A DNA stretch of 64,000 bases, from NCBI RefSeq assembly GCF_003046175.1, contig NZ_PZZM01000001.1:5287001-5351000 (forward strand). Direction: 5' to 3'. The notes beneath the pieces were generated by a model. The model searched no databases. It saw only the letters and a list, made by a program, of their open reading frames with translations, and was not told where the DNA came from. This DNA is from Bosea sp. 124 (GTDB lineage Bacteria; Pseudomonadota; Alphaproteobacteria; Rhizobiales; Beijerinckiaceae). The position numbers were made by a program, and so were the translations under genes. Shown here piece by piece: positions 44,623-53,804 of the stretch; within the stretch, counting starts at the first letter, position 1; each line of letters opens with the position of its first letter.

Positions 44623-45666
44623 ATGCGGGTCGGTATCAACGGCATGGGGCGCATTGGGCGCCTGGCTCTGCGGGCGGCGCTCGGCGCGGTCCAACGGCAG
44701 AGCGATGATCCGCGTGCCGGCAACCGGCTCGACGTCGTTCATCTCAACGAGATCAAGGGCGGGGCGGCAGCGACCGCCCATCTGCTCGAATTCGACAGCA
44801 TGCAGGGGCGCTGGCGAGCCGATGTCGGCCACGAAGGCGAGAACTCCATCCGGATCGACCATCGGCGGATGAGGTTCACCGCCGAGGCCGCGCCGGGCGA
44901 CGTCCCGTGGGGAGACCTCGGCGTCGACGTCGTGCTGGAATGTACCGGCAAGTTCCTGACGCCGGCTGCGATCGAGGGCCATCTCAAGCGTGGCGCCAAA
45001 CGCGTCATCGTGGCCGCGCCGGTCAAGGATGTGTCGGTCCTGAACGTCGTCATCGGCATCAACGAGCACCTGTACGACCCTGCCAGGCACCCGATCGTCA
45101 CGGCCGCCTCATGCACCACCAACTGTCTGGCGCCGGTGGTGAAGGTCGTGCACGAGAACCTGAGAATACGGCACGGACAGATCACCACGATCCATGATCC
45201 GACCAACACGAACGTCGTCGTCGATGCACCCCATAAGGACCTGCGCCGGGCACGCTCCGCGATGCTCTCCTTGCAGCCGACGACGACGGGAAGCGCGACC
45301 GCGATTGCGCTGATCTACCCCGAGCTGAAGGGCAAGCTCGACGGCCACGCCGTGCGCGCGCCTGTGCTCAATGCCTCCCTGACCGACTGCGTCTTCGAAT
45401 TGGAGCAGCCGACGACGGCTGCCGAGGTGAACGCCCTGTTCGAGGCCGCGGCCAAGGGGCCCCTCGCCGGCATCCTCGGCTTCGAGCCGAGGCCCTTGGT
45501 CTCGATCGACTACCAGCGCGACACGCGTTCTGCGATCGTCGACGGGCTTTCGACACTCATCACCGACGGGACGATGCTGAAGGTCTACGCCTGGTACGAC
45601 AACGAGATGGGCTATGCCTGCCGCATGGTCGACCTCGCCTGCCATCTCGAACAGGCCGGGATCTGA
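44623..45666 (+). CDS. gap: Glyceraldehyde-3-phosphate dehydrogenase, ArsJ partner
   Basis: A 347 aa GAPDH: NAD motif [10 protein letters not shown] at the start, catalytic Cys in [10 protein letters not shown] near residue 163, and C-terminal [11 protein letters not shown] 44623 is chosen for the GGAGCGGGG ribosome site; an open frame from 44584 lacks one. Directly followed by arsJ. In such pairs GAPDH makes 1-arseno-3-phosphoglycerate from arsenate, which ArsJ exports. Confidence 0.9.
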   Translation: MRVGINGMGRIGRLALRAALGAVQRQSDDPRAGNRLDVVHLNEIKGGAAATAHLLEFDSMQGRWRADVGHEGENSIRIDHRRMRFTAEAAPGDVPWGDLGVDVVLECTGKFLTPAAIEGHLKRGAKRVIVAAPVKDVSVLNVVIGINEHLYDPARHPIVTAASCTTNCLAPVVKVVHENLRIRHGQITTIHDPTNTNVVVDAPHKDLRRARSAMLSLQPTTTGSATAIALIYPELKGKLDGHAVRAPVLNASLTDCVFELEQPTTAAEVNALFEAAAKGPLAGILGFEPRPLVSIDYQRDTRSAIVDGLSTLITDGTMLKVYAWYDNEMGYACRMVDLACHLEQAGI

Positions 45667-45670
45667 GGCG

Positions 45671-46930
45671 GTGCAGAATTCCGCCGCCAGCCGGGGCACG
45701 CGCAACTACGCCATCGTCACAGCCGCCTATTGGGGCTTCACTCTGACGGACGGCGCGCTGCGCATGCTCGTGCTGCTGCACTTCTTCCGGCTCGGCTACT
45801 CGCCCTTCACACTCGCCTTCCTGTTTCTGCTCTACGAGGCGGCCGGCATCGCCGCCAACCTGATCGGCGGCTGGCTCGCGGCGCGCTACGGCATCACGCG
45901 GATGCTCGCCATCGGGCTCTCCATCCAAATCCTCGGCTTCGCCCTGCTCTCGGGCTTGTCGCCAAGCTGGACTGCTGCGGCCTCGGTGGCATGGGTCGTG
46001 ATGGCTCAAGGGGTCTGCGGCGTGGCCAAGGACCTGACCAAGACGGCCTCGAAATCGGCGATCAAGCTGGCCGAGGCTGCCGCGAAGGCAGAGGACTCGG
46101 AGGGCCGCCTGTTCCGCTGGGTCGCCTGGTTCACGGGCTCGAAAAACGCGATGAAAGGCATCGGCTTCTTCCTGGGCGGGCTGCTTCTGGAGTCGCTGGG
46201 GTTCAGGGTAGCGCTCTGGACCATGGCGGCCCTGCTCGCGCTGATCCTGCTGGGCGTCGTCACGTCACTACCGCCGATGCTCGGCAAGGCCAAGGCCAGC
46301 AAGAACACCCGCGAGCTGTTCGCCAAGAGCCGGGGCGTCAACCTTCTGGCGCTCGCGCGCGTCGCGCTGTTCGGAGCCAGGGACATCTGGTTCGTCGTCG
46401 GCGTGCCGGTCTTCCTCTACGCATCGGGCTGGACCTTCACGATGGTCGGCACATTCCTGGCACTCTGGACCATCGGATACGGACTCGTGCAGGCCGCCGC
46501 GCCGGCCTTCGTCAGGCGAAGCTCCGACGGGTTGTCGGCCGAGGTACCGGCCGCACGGCTCTGGTCGCTCGGCCTGGCCCTCGTGCCGGTCGCCATCACG
46601 GCCATGCTCGCCAGCGGGTCCGGCCTGCGGCCGGATCGTGTTCTCGTCGTCGGGCTATGCCTGTTCGGATTCGCCTTCGCCGTGAACTCCTCGCTCCACT
46701 CCTATCTGATCCTGGCCTATGCCGGTTCGGAGAAATCGGCAGAAGACGTCGGCTTCTACTACGCAGCCAACGCGTTGGGGCGCTTCGGAGGCACGCTTCT
46801 CTCGGGACTGCTCTATCAGGCGGGCGGCTTGTCGGCCTGCCTCGGCGGGTCTGCCCTCATGCTCACGGTCTGCTTCATTGCGACGTTGGCGTTGCCAGGG
46901 CGCGACGCAGGGACCTTCGGCCGCCCATGA
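45671..46930 (+). CDS. arsJ: ArsJ, organoarsenical MFS exporter
   Basis: Major facilitator protein of about 419 aa, around eleven or twelve helices. GTG 45671 lies 5 bp after the gap stop. N-terminal YWGFTLTDGALRMLVLLHFF and the following GGWLAARYG loop are typical of ArsJ. It exports 1-arseno-3-phosphoglycerate, giving arsenate resistance without reduction. No arsB or acr3 arsenite pump was found here, so the route for arsenite from the ArsC domains is not evident. Confidence 0.88.
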   Translation: MQNSAASRGTRNYAIVTAAYWGFTLTDGALRMLVLLHFFRLGYSPFTLAFLFLLYEAAGIAANLIGGWLAARYGITRMLAIGLSIQILGFALLSGLSPSWTAAASVAWVVMAQGVCGVAKDLTKTASKSAIKLAEAAAKAEDSEGRLFRWVAWFTGSKNAMKGIGFFLGGLLLESLGFRVALWTMAALLALILLGVVTSLPPMLGKAKASKNTRELFAKSRGVNLLALARVALFGARDIWFVVGVPVFLYASGWTFTMVGTFLALWTIGYGLVQAAAPAFVRRSSDGLSAEVPAARLWSLGLALVPVAITAMLASGSGLRPDRVLVVGLCLFGFAFAVNSSLHSYLILAYAGSEKSAEDVGFYYAANALGRFGGTLLSGLLYQAGGLSACLGGSALMLTVCFIATLALPGRDAGTFGRP

Positions 46931-46951
46931 CGTGGCGCCTTCCCCTCTGGT

Positions 46952-47359
46952 TCAGGCCGAGGTGAAGGCCTCCGCGTCATCGGCGGCGAGGATCTCCTGG
47001 TACACGCGGTCGGCGACGGCTCGGATCGCGTCGGCAGGCAGCAACTGGAGCCTCGTCACGCGTGAAGGGCGGGAACTGCAGCGTTGAATGCTGTCCTTGG
47101 CGAAGCCAATCAGGTGCTCGATTTGAGGATGCATCTCCAGCCAACGGTGGCGTGCCCAGGCACCGCTGCTCGTCCCGAGCGCGATCTTCAAAACGGACCG
47201 TCCGCCGACTTTGCGGCGTTCAGCCGTCCATGACAGCGCGAGCTCGCCAGACAGCGTCGCCGCGACCCGAGCAGGCAGATCGCGGATGTAGCTGAAACCG
47301 CCCTCAGGGCGCTTCACGAGATACAACATTCCGAAGGTTGAAGAGCGGCGCATCAGCAC
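46952..47359 (-). pseudogene. Truncated tyrosine integrase next to tRNA-Glu
   Basis: A 135-codon minus-strand frame (an internal start at 47329 is likely: MLYLVKRPEGGFSYIRDLP) resembling the N-terminal arm-binding part of phage-type integrases. The catalytic R-H-R-Y domain is absent. It begins 113 bp from the 3' end of tRNA-Glu and points away from it, the usual arrangement for an integrase whose island inserted at a tRNA 3' end. The family call is tentative because only the N-terminus remains. Confidence 0.6.
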
Positions 47360-47471
47360 CTCGTTCGGCGCTGATTCATACCAGCATTCCTACCAAGGAA
47401 CCTACCAGAGCCGATTTCGACTCTTTTTCTGTCAGAAATTTCGTTAAAACTCAACGACTTAGCCACATAAG

Positions 47472-47546
47472 TGGCGCGACCTACGGGAGTCGAACCCGTC
47501 TCCCCAGCGTGAAAGGCTGGTGTCCTAACCGATAGACGAAGGTCGC
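47472..47546 (-). tRNA. tRNA-Glu (TTC)
   Basis: The minus strand folds as a cloverleaf: acceptor stem GCGACCT/AGGTCGC, T-loop GGTTCGACTCC, anticodon loop CTTTCAC with TTC, and an encoded CCA end. Integrase remnant on the 3' side, recJ on the 5' side. Confidence 0.95.
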
Positions 47547-47691
47547 AGGCTTCCGAACCGCTGGGGCCCGTGGCGAAGCGGGGCGAGGTATAGTGGCAGG
47601 CTTGCCGCTCTGCAAGCCGTGAGTTTCCGGTTCCTGTGGTCAATTGCCGGAACGGCCGCCATCCCGACCGTGCCCTGTCGGCATCGGCCGT

Positions 47692-49494
47692 TCACGCCGG
47701 CCGCGCCAGGTCGAGGACGCGCAGTTCGGCCGTCTCATTGCCGCCCCAGCGATTGAGGGTCAGGGTCGCGGCGAGATGGACGCTCTCGCCCCGCGCCGCC
47801 AGCAGGGCCCGGCCGAGCGGCTCCTGCGCGACACGGAAGGCGATGCCGCCGACCGTCGCGCCGTCGCCGCTCCTGAGCTTGACGCGGACATGCCCGCCGC
47901 TGCCGATCTCGACCGCATCGGTCAAGCGGTGGGCGGGGAAAACGAAGACCGGCTCGGGGCTGCCGGCACCAAAAGGGCCGGCCTTGTCGATCTCGGCGAG
48001 CAGACGCGGCGTGGCGCCGCCGGCGCTGAGGGCGGCATCGACCAGCAGCGCCTCGGATTCGCTGGCAGTTCCGACTTCGGCGGCGAGGCGCTCGATCAGG
48101 AAGGCGTGGAAGGCCGGGCCCTGCCCGGCCGCCAGCGTGACGCCGGCCGCCATGGCGTGTCCGCCACCCTTGACCGCGAGCCCGGCCTCGACGGCAGCAC
48201 GAACGGCACGGCCGAGATCGACGCCGGCGACAGAGCGGCCGGAGCCAGTCGCACCGCCCTCCCCGTTCAGGGCCAGCGCGAAGGCCGGCCGGCGGAAACG
48301 CTCCTTCAGCCGCGCCGCGACGAGGCCAACGATGCCGGGATGCCAATCGGCCGCGCCCGCGAGCAGGACGGGTAGGCCGGCATCGCGCATCAGGGCATGC
48401 TCGGCCTGCGAGGTCGCCTCCAGCACGGCCTGACGCTCGATCTCCTGCCGCTCCTGGTTGAGGCGATTGAGTTCGGCGGCGATACCGCGTGCCTCGATCT
48501 CGTCATCGGTCAGCAGGAGGCGCGCGCCCAGGCCTGCGTCGCCGATGCGGCCGCCGGCATTGATGCGCGGGCCGAGCAGGAAGCCGAGATGCCAGGGCTG
48601 CACCGGCCCGTCGAGCCCGGCAACGTCCATCAGCGCCGCCAGCCCCGGCCGGGCGCGGCCGCGCAGCATGGCGAGGCCCTGGCGGACGAAGGCGCGGTTG
48701 AGGCCGCGAAGCGGCACGACATCGGCCACCGTCGCCAGCGCCACGAGATCGAGCGCGGCGAGCAGATCGGGCTCGCTGCCGCGTGCCGCCCAGACGCCCT
48801 GGCGGCGGAGTTCGGCCCGCGTCGCGACCAGCGCCAGGAAGACGACGCCGGCGGCACAGAGATGGCCCAGCCCCGAGAGATCGTCCTGGCGGTTCGGATT
48901 GACCAGCGCCTCGACCTCCGGCAGCCGCTCCGGCGCCTGGTGATGGTCGAGCACGACGACGTCGAGCCCGAGCCGTTTCGCCTCCGCCAGCGGCTCATGG
49001 CTCGTCGTGCCGCAATCGACGGTGACGAGCAATGTCGCGCCCTCGGCCGCGAGCTGGCGGATCGCCTCGCTGTTGGGGCCATAGCCCTCGATCAGCCGGT
49101 CGGGGATATGGATGCGCGGGTGGGCGCCGGCCTGCGTCAGGAAACCCGCCAGCAGCGCCGCGGAGCAGGCACCGTCGACATCGTAGTCGCCGAAGATCGC
49201 GACCTGCTCGCGCGTCGCGACCGCCCTTGCGAGGCGGGCCGCGGCCGGGCCCATGTCGATCAACGTGCCGGGATCGGGCAGGAGATCGCGCAGCTTCGGT
49301 TCGAGATAGAGCGCGGCCTGGTTGGGCTCGACGCCGCGCCCCGCCAGCAGCCGGGCGAGGATGTCGGGGATGCCCTCGAGCTGCGACAGCGCCTCGGCGC
49401 GGCCCAGGCCCGCGGCATCGAGCCGGTCGCGCCAGGGCCGGCCCAGTGCGGAGCGGGTGACGCCGAGAAAGGCGCGGGGTGGTTCGAGACTCAT
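47692..49494 (-). CDS. recJ: RecJ single-strand exonuclease
   Basis: 5'-3' single-strand DNA exonuclease of recombination and mismatch repair, 600 aa. DHH-family motifs: GDYDVDGACSAALL near residue 100, VTVDCGTTSHEP, VLDHHQAPE, then DHHA1 with GGGHAMAAGVTL. Start 49494 (MSLEPPRAF) is preferred; an in-frame ATG ten codons upstream is possible. Confidence 0.93.
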   Translation of the reverse strand: MSLEPPRAFLGVTRSALGRPWRDRLDAAGLGRAEALSQLEGIPDILARLLAGRGVEPNQAALYLEPKLRDLLPDPGTLIDMGPAAARLARAVATREQVAIFGDYDVDGACSAALLAGFLTQAGAHPRIHIPDRLIEGYGPNSEAIRQLAAEGATLLVTVDCGTTSHEPLAEAKRLGLDVVVLDHHQAPERLPEVEALVNPNRQDDLSGLGHLCAAGVVFLALVATRAELRRQGVWAARGSEPDLLAALDLVALATVADVVPLRGLNRAFVRQGLAMLRGRARPGLAALMDVAGLDGPVQPWHLGFLLGPRINAGGRIGDAGLGARLLLTDDEIEARGIAAELNRLNQERQEIERQAVLEATSQAEHALMRDAGLPVLLAGAADWHPGIVGLVAARLKERFRRPAFALALNGEGGATGSGRSVAGVDLGRAVRAAVEAGLAVKGGGHAMAAGVTLAAGQGPAFHAFLIERLAAEVGTASESEALLVDAALSAGGATPRLLAEIDKAGPFGAGSPEPVFVFPAHRLTDAVEIGSGGHVRVKLRSGDGATVGGIAFRVAQEPLGRALLAARGESVHLAATLTLNRWGGNETAELRVLDLARPA

Positions 49495-49574
49495 GGGCAG
49501 AGGGCGTCGCGCAGGCGCACCCATTCGTCAACCGTGGCGTTGCGGGATACCGGGCGCGGGGCGGTTCTGCGGCG

Positions 49575-50018
49575 TCAGGCCGCGCTGGCGCGAACCAGAT
49601 CGCGCACCGATCGGACAGCGACCGCATAGCCCTGCGCGCCGAGCCCGGCGATGATCGCGGTCGCGGCCAGCGAGACATAGGAGCGGTGATAGATCGGCTC
49701 GCGGCGATGGATGTTGGTGATGTGCAGCTCGATGATCGGGCCGGAGAACATCTTGAGCGCGTCGAGGATCGCCATCGAGGTGAAGGTGAAGGCGGCGGGG
49801 TTGATCACGATGGCGCAGCCGCCGTCGATCGCCTCGTGAATCCAGTCGATCAGCTCGTATTCGCGGTTCGACTGGCGGAACTCCAGGGGAGCGTCGCCGG
49901 CAGCCTCCCGGCACATCGCCTCGACCTCCGCGAGCGTCGTCGAGCCGTAGAGATGCGGCTCGCGCGTGCCGAGGCGGTTCAGGTTCGGGCCGTTGAGGAC
50001 GTAGATCGGCTTGGTCAC
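49575..50018 (-). CDS. Type II dehydroquinase-like protein with altered active site
   Basis: A 147 aa protein of the AroQ fold: LNGPNLNRLGTREPHLYG (Asn12, Arg19, Tyr24), QSN at 50-51, NPAA at 73-76, and HITNIHRREP and GLGAQGY near the end. The catalytic histidine of type II dehydroquinases, in the THTS motif after NPGA, is Phe79 here (TFTS; the codon is TTC), and QSNHEG has become QSNREY. It is therefore probably not a normal 3-dehydroquinate dehydratase. It lies 33 bp after dctM, as the last gene of the TRAP operon. Confidence 0.82.
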   Translation of the reverse strand: MTKPIYVLNGPNLNRLGTREPHLYGSTTLAEVEAMCREAAGDAPLEFRQSNREYELIDWIHEAIDGGCAIVINPAAFTFTSMAILDALKMFSGPIIELHITNIHRREPIYHRSYVSLAATAIIAGLGAQGYAVAVRSVRDLVRASAA

Positions 50019-50051
50019 GAGAGCACCTGTGATGTGTTTGGATTCCGCCGA

Positions 50052-51347
50052 TCAGCCCGGATAGCCCATCAGGCGCGGCAGCCAGAGGACGAGGCCCGGC
50101 ATGAAGGTGATCAGCGCCAAGGCGGCGATCATCGCGAAGAGGAACGGCATGCATTCCCGCACGATGTCCCTGAGCGGCACGCCGGTGATGTTGTTCATGA
50201 TGAAGAGCAGCAGCCCATAGGGCGGCGTGATCAGCCCGAGCATGATGTTGACCACCACGACGACGCCGAAATGCACCATGTCGATGCCGAGCGCCTTGGC
50301 CGTCGGAATGAAGACCGGCACGACGATAAGAAGGATCGCGGTGCCCTCCAGCAGGCAGCCGAGGACCAGCAGGACAGCGTTGACGAGCAGCAGGAAGCCG
50401 ATCGGGGACAGGTTCCAGCCCGAGAGCAGCACCTTGAGGCTCTCGGGGATGTTCTCGATCGTCACGACATAATTGAACACCAGCGCCCCGGCGATGAGCA
50501 TGCCGATCGAGGCCGTCGTGCGGGCGCTGTAGGCGAGCGAGCTGTAGAAGGCCCCCAGCGACACGCTGCGATAGAGCAGCGCCGAGACCGCCAGCGCATA
50601 GGCTGCCGCGACCGCAGCCGCCTCGGTCGGCGTCGTCGCGCCGCCATAGATGCCGCCGAGCAGTACGACCGGCATCATCAGCGCCGGAAAGGCGCGCCAG
50701 GTGATGCCCGGCCATTCGCGCAGCGGAATCGGCGGCTCGACCGGGAAGTTCCGCTTCTTGGCGGTGAAGCCGACGATGCCCATCTGGACGCCGGCCATCA
50801 GCAGGCCGGGCACGACGCCGGCGAGAAAGAGGAAGCCGATCGAGGCATCCGAGACCAGGGCGTAGAGCACCATCGGGATCGAGGGCGGGATGATCGGCCC
50901 GATCACCGAGGAGACGGCCGTCAGCGCCGCGGCGAAGCTCGGCGGGTACTTGCCGTCCTTGGTCATCATCGCCTGCATCATGCGCCCGGTGCCGGCGGCA
51001 TCGGCGATGGCCGAGCCCGACATGCCGGCGAAGATCACGCTCTGGACGATGTTGACCTGGGCCAGCCCGCCCCGGAAACGCCCGACCAGCGCGTCGCAGA
51101 AGCGCAGCAGCCGCTCCGTCATCGAGCCGATGTTCATCAGCTCGGCGGCGAGGATGAAGAGCGGCACCGCGAGGATGACGTAGTTCGTATACATGCCGTT
51201 GAGCAGCTGCTCGGCGGCGATGCTGAGATCCTGGCCTGCGAGCAAAAGGTAGAAGATCGAGCCCGCGATCATGGCGTGGCCGATCGGCAGGCCGAGCAAC
51301 GACAGCGTGACGATCGCGAGGATGCAGAGCGAGAACGGGCTGGTCAT
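50052..51347 (-). CDS. dctM: TRAP transporter large membrane subunit
   Basis: A 431 aa DctM-type permease with about twelve helices and the family motifs GSAIADAAGTGRMM and IGPIIPPSIPMVLY. ATG 51347 overlaps the dctQ stop by 4 bp; the longer frame lies inside dctQ. Na+- or proton-coupled import of organic acids. Confidence 0.92.
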   Translation of the reverse strand: MTSPFSLCILAIVTLSLLGLPIGHAMIAGSIFYLLLAGQDLSIAAEQLLNGMYTNYVILAVPLFILAAELMNIGSMTERLLRFCDALVGRFRGGLAQVNIVQSVIFAGMSGSAIADAAGTGRMMQAMMTKDGKYPPSFAAALTAVSSVIGPIIPPSIPMVLYALVSDASIGFLFLAGVVPGLLMAGVQMGIVGFTAKKRNFPVEPPIPLREWPGITWRAFPALMMPVVLLGGIYGGATTPTEAAAVAAAYALAVSALLYRSVSLGAFYSSLAYSARTTASIGMLIAGALVFNYVVTIENIPESLKVLLSGWNLSPIGFLLLVNAVLLVLGCLLEGTAILLIVVPVFIPTAKALGIDMVHFGVVVVVNIMLGLITPPYGLLLFIMNNITGVPLRDIVRECMPFLFAMIAALALITFMPGLVLWLPRLMGYPG

Positions 51348-51868
51348 ACGCCCGATCCCGCCTTGGTCGGATCGAAGGCCTCCGGCGCGGTTCCGCGCAG
51401 CGCCTGCCAGCCGAGCCATAGATAGCGGCAGATGGCCGCCACGGCGAAGGCGAGATAGATCGCATAGACCCAGTTGAACGGCAGCTTCAGATAGGCCGTG
51501 CGCTCGACCTTCATGAAGGAGACGTAGTCGACCATCGCCGGCAGCGAGATGGTGTAGAGCACGACCAGAGCGGCGGCCGTGACCACCGCCATCACCCGCC
51601 GGGCGCGGGCACCGACCGCGCCATAGATAATGTCGAAGCGGATTTCCTCGCTTTCGCGCGTGACGAAGGCGGACCCGAACAGCACGATCCAGAGCCAGAG
51701 GATCACGCTGATCTCATGCGTCCAGCCGATCGGCAGGTTGAGCAGGTAGCGGAAGACGATCTGGAGGATGAAGACGGCGAACATGCCGCCGAGCATCAGC
51801 ACCAGAACATTCTCGGCGCGGCGGGACAACCACCCGCCGAGCCCCTTCAACCGATCCGTCACACCCAA
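51344..51868 (-). CDS. dctQ: TRAP transporter small membrane subunit
   Basis: A 174 aa DctQ-type protein with four hydrophobic helices (starts near residues 20, 55, 90 and 135) and the RYLLNLPIGWTHE segment. Lies between dctP (21 bp upstream) and dctM (4 bp overlap). Confidence 0.88.
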   Translation of the reverse strand: MGVTDRLKGLGGWLSRRAENVLVLMLGGMFAVFILQIVFRYLLNLPIGWTHEISVILWLWIVLFGSAFVTRESEEIRFDIIYGAVGARARRVMAVVTAAALVVLYTISLPAMVDYVSFMKVERTAYLKLPFNWVYAIYLAFAVAAICRYLWLGWQALRGTAPEAFDPTKAGSGV

Positions 51869-51889
51869 GCCCTCCCCGCTCCGAACGCC

Positions 51890-52879
51890 TCAGAGCGCGT
51901 TGATCTTCTCGACCATGCCGGGCTTCCAGCTCTTGGCGAGATCGGAGGCGAGATACTTCTTCTGGGCGAAGTCGCGGAAGGCGGCGACATCGGGCGTGTA
52001 GACCTCGAGCCCCTGCTTCTTGAAGAAGTCGACCAGTTCCTTTTCCTTGTCGAGATGCTGCTTGGCGCTCCAGTCCATGGCGGCATCGGCCGCGGCCTGG
52101 AAGGCAGCCTGCTTCTGCGGCGACATCGCCTTCCAGATCCGGTCGGTGACGCAGAGCAGGTCGAAGCCGACGAGATGCGAGGTCAGCACGATCTGCGAGG
52201 AGACCTCGTAGAACTTCATGTTCTGGACGTTAGGCAGCGGGTTGTCCTGGCCGTCGATCGCGCCGCTCTGCAGGCCGGTATAGACCTCGGCATAGGCCAT
52301 CGGCGTCGGGTTGGCGCCGATCGACTGGCCGAGGAACTGCCAGGCGTCGCCGCCGGGCATGCGCAGCTTGATGCCGGCCATGTCGGCGGGCGTCATGATC
52401 TTCTTCTTGGGCTTCAACCCGACCTGACGGGCGCCGAAATAGGTCGGCCCGAGAATCTTGATGTTGAGCTTGTCCTCGGCGGCCTTTTTGAGATCGGCGC
52501 CGACATCGCTGGCGAAGACCTTCTTCAGGTGGTCGGCATCGCGGAAGAGATAGGCCGAGGTCACGATCGACCATTCCGGAATCTGGTTCGAGACGTCCTG
52601 CGGCGCGATGTTGCCCATTTCGAGGTTGTTGCGCTGCATGGCGACCAGTTCGGTGCCCTGCTTGAACAGGTTGCCGCCGTAATAGGGCTGCAGCGTGAAA
52701 TCCTCTTTGATGGCATCGCCGAAGCGCTTCATCATCTCGGCGCGGATGTCCTGCTCGGAGAACACCGCCGAGAAGCGCAGATTGGGCTTGGCCTGCGCCA
52801 AAGCGCGCCCGCTCAAACCAGCCCCCGCAACGGCCGCGCCGCCAGCGATCAGCGCACGCCTGTCGATTTCAAAAGCCAT
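51890..52879 (-). CDS. dctP: TRAP transporter substrate-binding protein
   Basis: A 329 aa DctP-family periplasmic receptor with a Tat-like leader (DRRALIAGG, cleavage near ALA-QA). The conserved carboxylate-binding Arg is expected in KLRMPGG (near residue 171), with NPTPMAYAEVYTGLQSGAIDGQDNP following. Ligands are usually carboxylates. First gene of the operon dctP-dctQ-dctM-AroQ-like, divergent from a GntR regulator. Confidence 0.9.
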   Translation of the reverse strand: MAFEIDRRALIAGGAAVAGAGLSGRALAQAKPNLRFSAVFSEQDIRAEMMKRFGDAIKEDFTLQPYYGGNLFKQGTELVAMQRNNLEMGNIAPQDVSNQIPEWSIVTSAYLFRDADHLKKVFASDVGADLKKAAEDKLNIKILGPTYFGARQVGLKPKKKIMTPADMAGIKLRMPGGDAWQFLGQSIGANPTPMAYAEVYTGLQSGAIDGQDNPLPNVQNMKFYEVSSQIVLTSHLVGFDLLCVTDRIWKAMSPQKQAAFQAAADAAMDWSAKQHLDKEKELVDFFKKQGLEVYTPDVAAFRDFAQKKYLASDLAKSWKPGMVEKINAL

Positions 52880-52969
52880 GACGAACCTCCCCTGTAAGCG
52901 GACTGTGACGCCGCCTTGTGGGGCGCACTATCGCCGCGAGTCCGCCGACGCGCAACATGGATTTTTTAT

Positions 52970-53001
52970 TTCATATGATGTTTCGTATTTTGCCATATGA
53001 A
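52970..53001. promoter_or_regulatory. Inverted repeat between dctP and the GntR gene
   Basis: TTCATATG and CATATGAA are perfect 8-bp arms around a 16-nt AT-rich spacer, in the 216-bp divergent promoter. Likely target of the adjacent FCD-type GntR regulator. Confidence 0.65.
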
Positions 53002-53095
53002 TTGATCCACCAGCGGGTTCAGCTATGATGAGACCTCCTTCGCTGCGGGAGCCGTCGTTCCGGCTGCGTGGGAGACTGCAATCCAAGGCCAGATC

Positions 53096-53782
53096 ATGCT
53101 CAGCATCACGCCACCGCCCCCCTCGATCGGCGAGACGGCCTACCGGCGCATCCGCTCGGACATCATCTTCGGGCGGCTCGCCCCGGGGCAGAAGCTCAAG
53201 CTCGAGGTGCTGCGCGAGAGCTACGGGGCGAGCGTGAGCACGCTCCGCGAACTGCTCAACCGCCTGGCATCGGAGGGGCTGATCGAGGCCGAAGGCCAGA
53301 AAGGCTTCGTCGTCACGCCGGTTTCGGCCACGAATCTGCGCGAGATCGCGGCGATGCGCCTGCTGCTCGAAGGCCACGCGCTGGCGCAGTCCTTCGAGGC
53401 CGGCGACATGGAATGGGAGGGACGCGTCGTCGCAGCGCATCACAAGCTCGCCTTGATGGAGCGGCGCATGCTGGCGCGCGACCGCGGCGAGCCCGAACTC
53501 TGGAAGCGCTATGACTGGGAGTTCCACCATGCGCTGATCTCGGCCTGCGGCTCGCAGGTGCTGCTGGAGACGCATGCCGCGATCTACGACAAATATCTGC
53601 GCTACCAGATGGTGGCAGTGATCTTCCGCGGCGAGATCGCAGCGCAGGAGCACCAGACCCTGCTCGACTGCGCGCTGCGCCGCGACACGGCGCAGGCCGC
53701 CGCCGTGCTGGCGCGCCATGTCGATGGCTGCGTCGAGCACACGCTGGCGGGAGGAACACTGCCGCACGGGATCGAGGGATAA
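53096..53782 (+). CDS. GntR-family (FCD domain) regulator
   Basis: A 228 aa regulator: winged helix (TAYRRIRSDIIFGRLAPGQKL, VSTLRELLNRLASEGL) and C-terminal FCD effector domain with likely metal ligands (Asp and His residues in DWEFHHAL and ARHVDGC). FCD regulators respond to carboxylates and normally repress the divergent catabolic or uptake operon, here the TRAP cassette. Confidence 0.87.
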   Translation: MLSITPPPPSIGETAYRRIRSDIIFGRLAPGQKLKLEVLRESYGASVSTLRELLNRLASEGLIEAEGQKGFVVTPVSATNLREIAAMRLLLEGHALAQSFEAGDMEWEGRVVAAHHKLALMERRMLARDRGEPELWKRYDWEFHHALISACGSQVLLETHAAIYDKYLRYQMVAVIFRGEIAAQEHQTLLDCALRRDTAQAAAVLARHVDGCVEHTLAGGTLPHGIEG

Positions 53783-53804
53783 GGCACCGGGCGGAGACGC
53801 GCCC

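Noticed and set aside
49479..51425. Very long plus-strand open frame opposite recJ/aroQ-like/dctM/dctQ
   Set aside because: Highly charged, Arg/Asp/Gln/His-rich translation without motifs; a typical antisense shadow of GC-rich genes, and the minus-strand genes there are certain.
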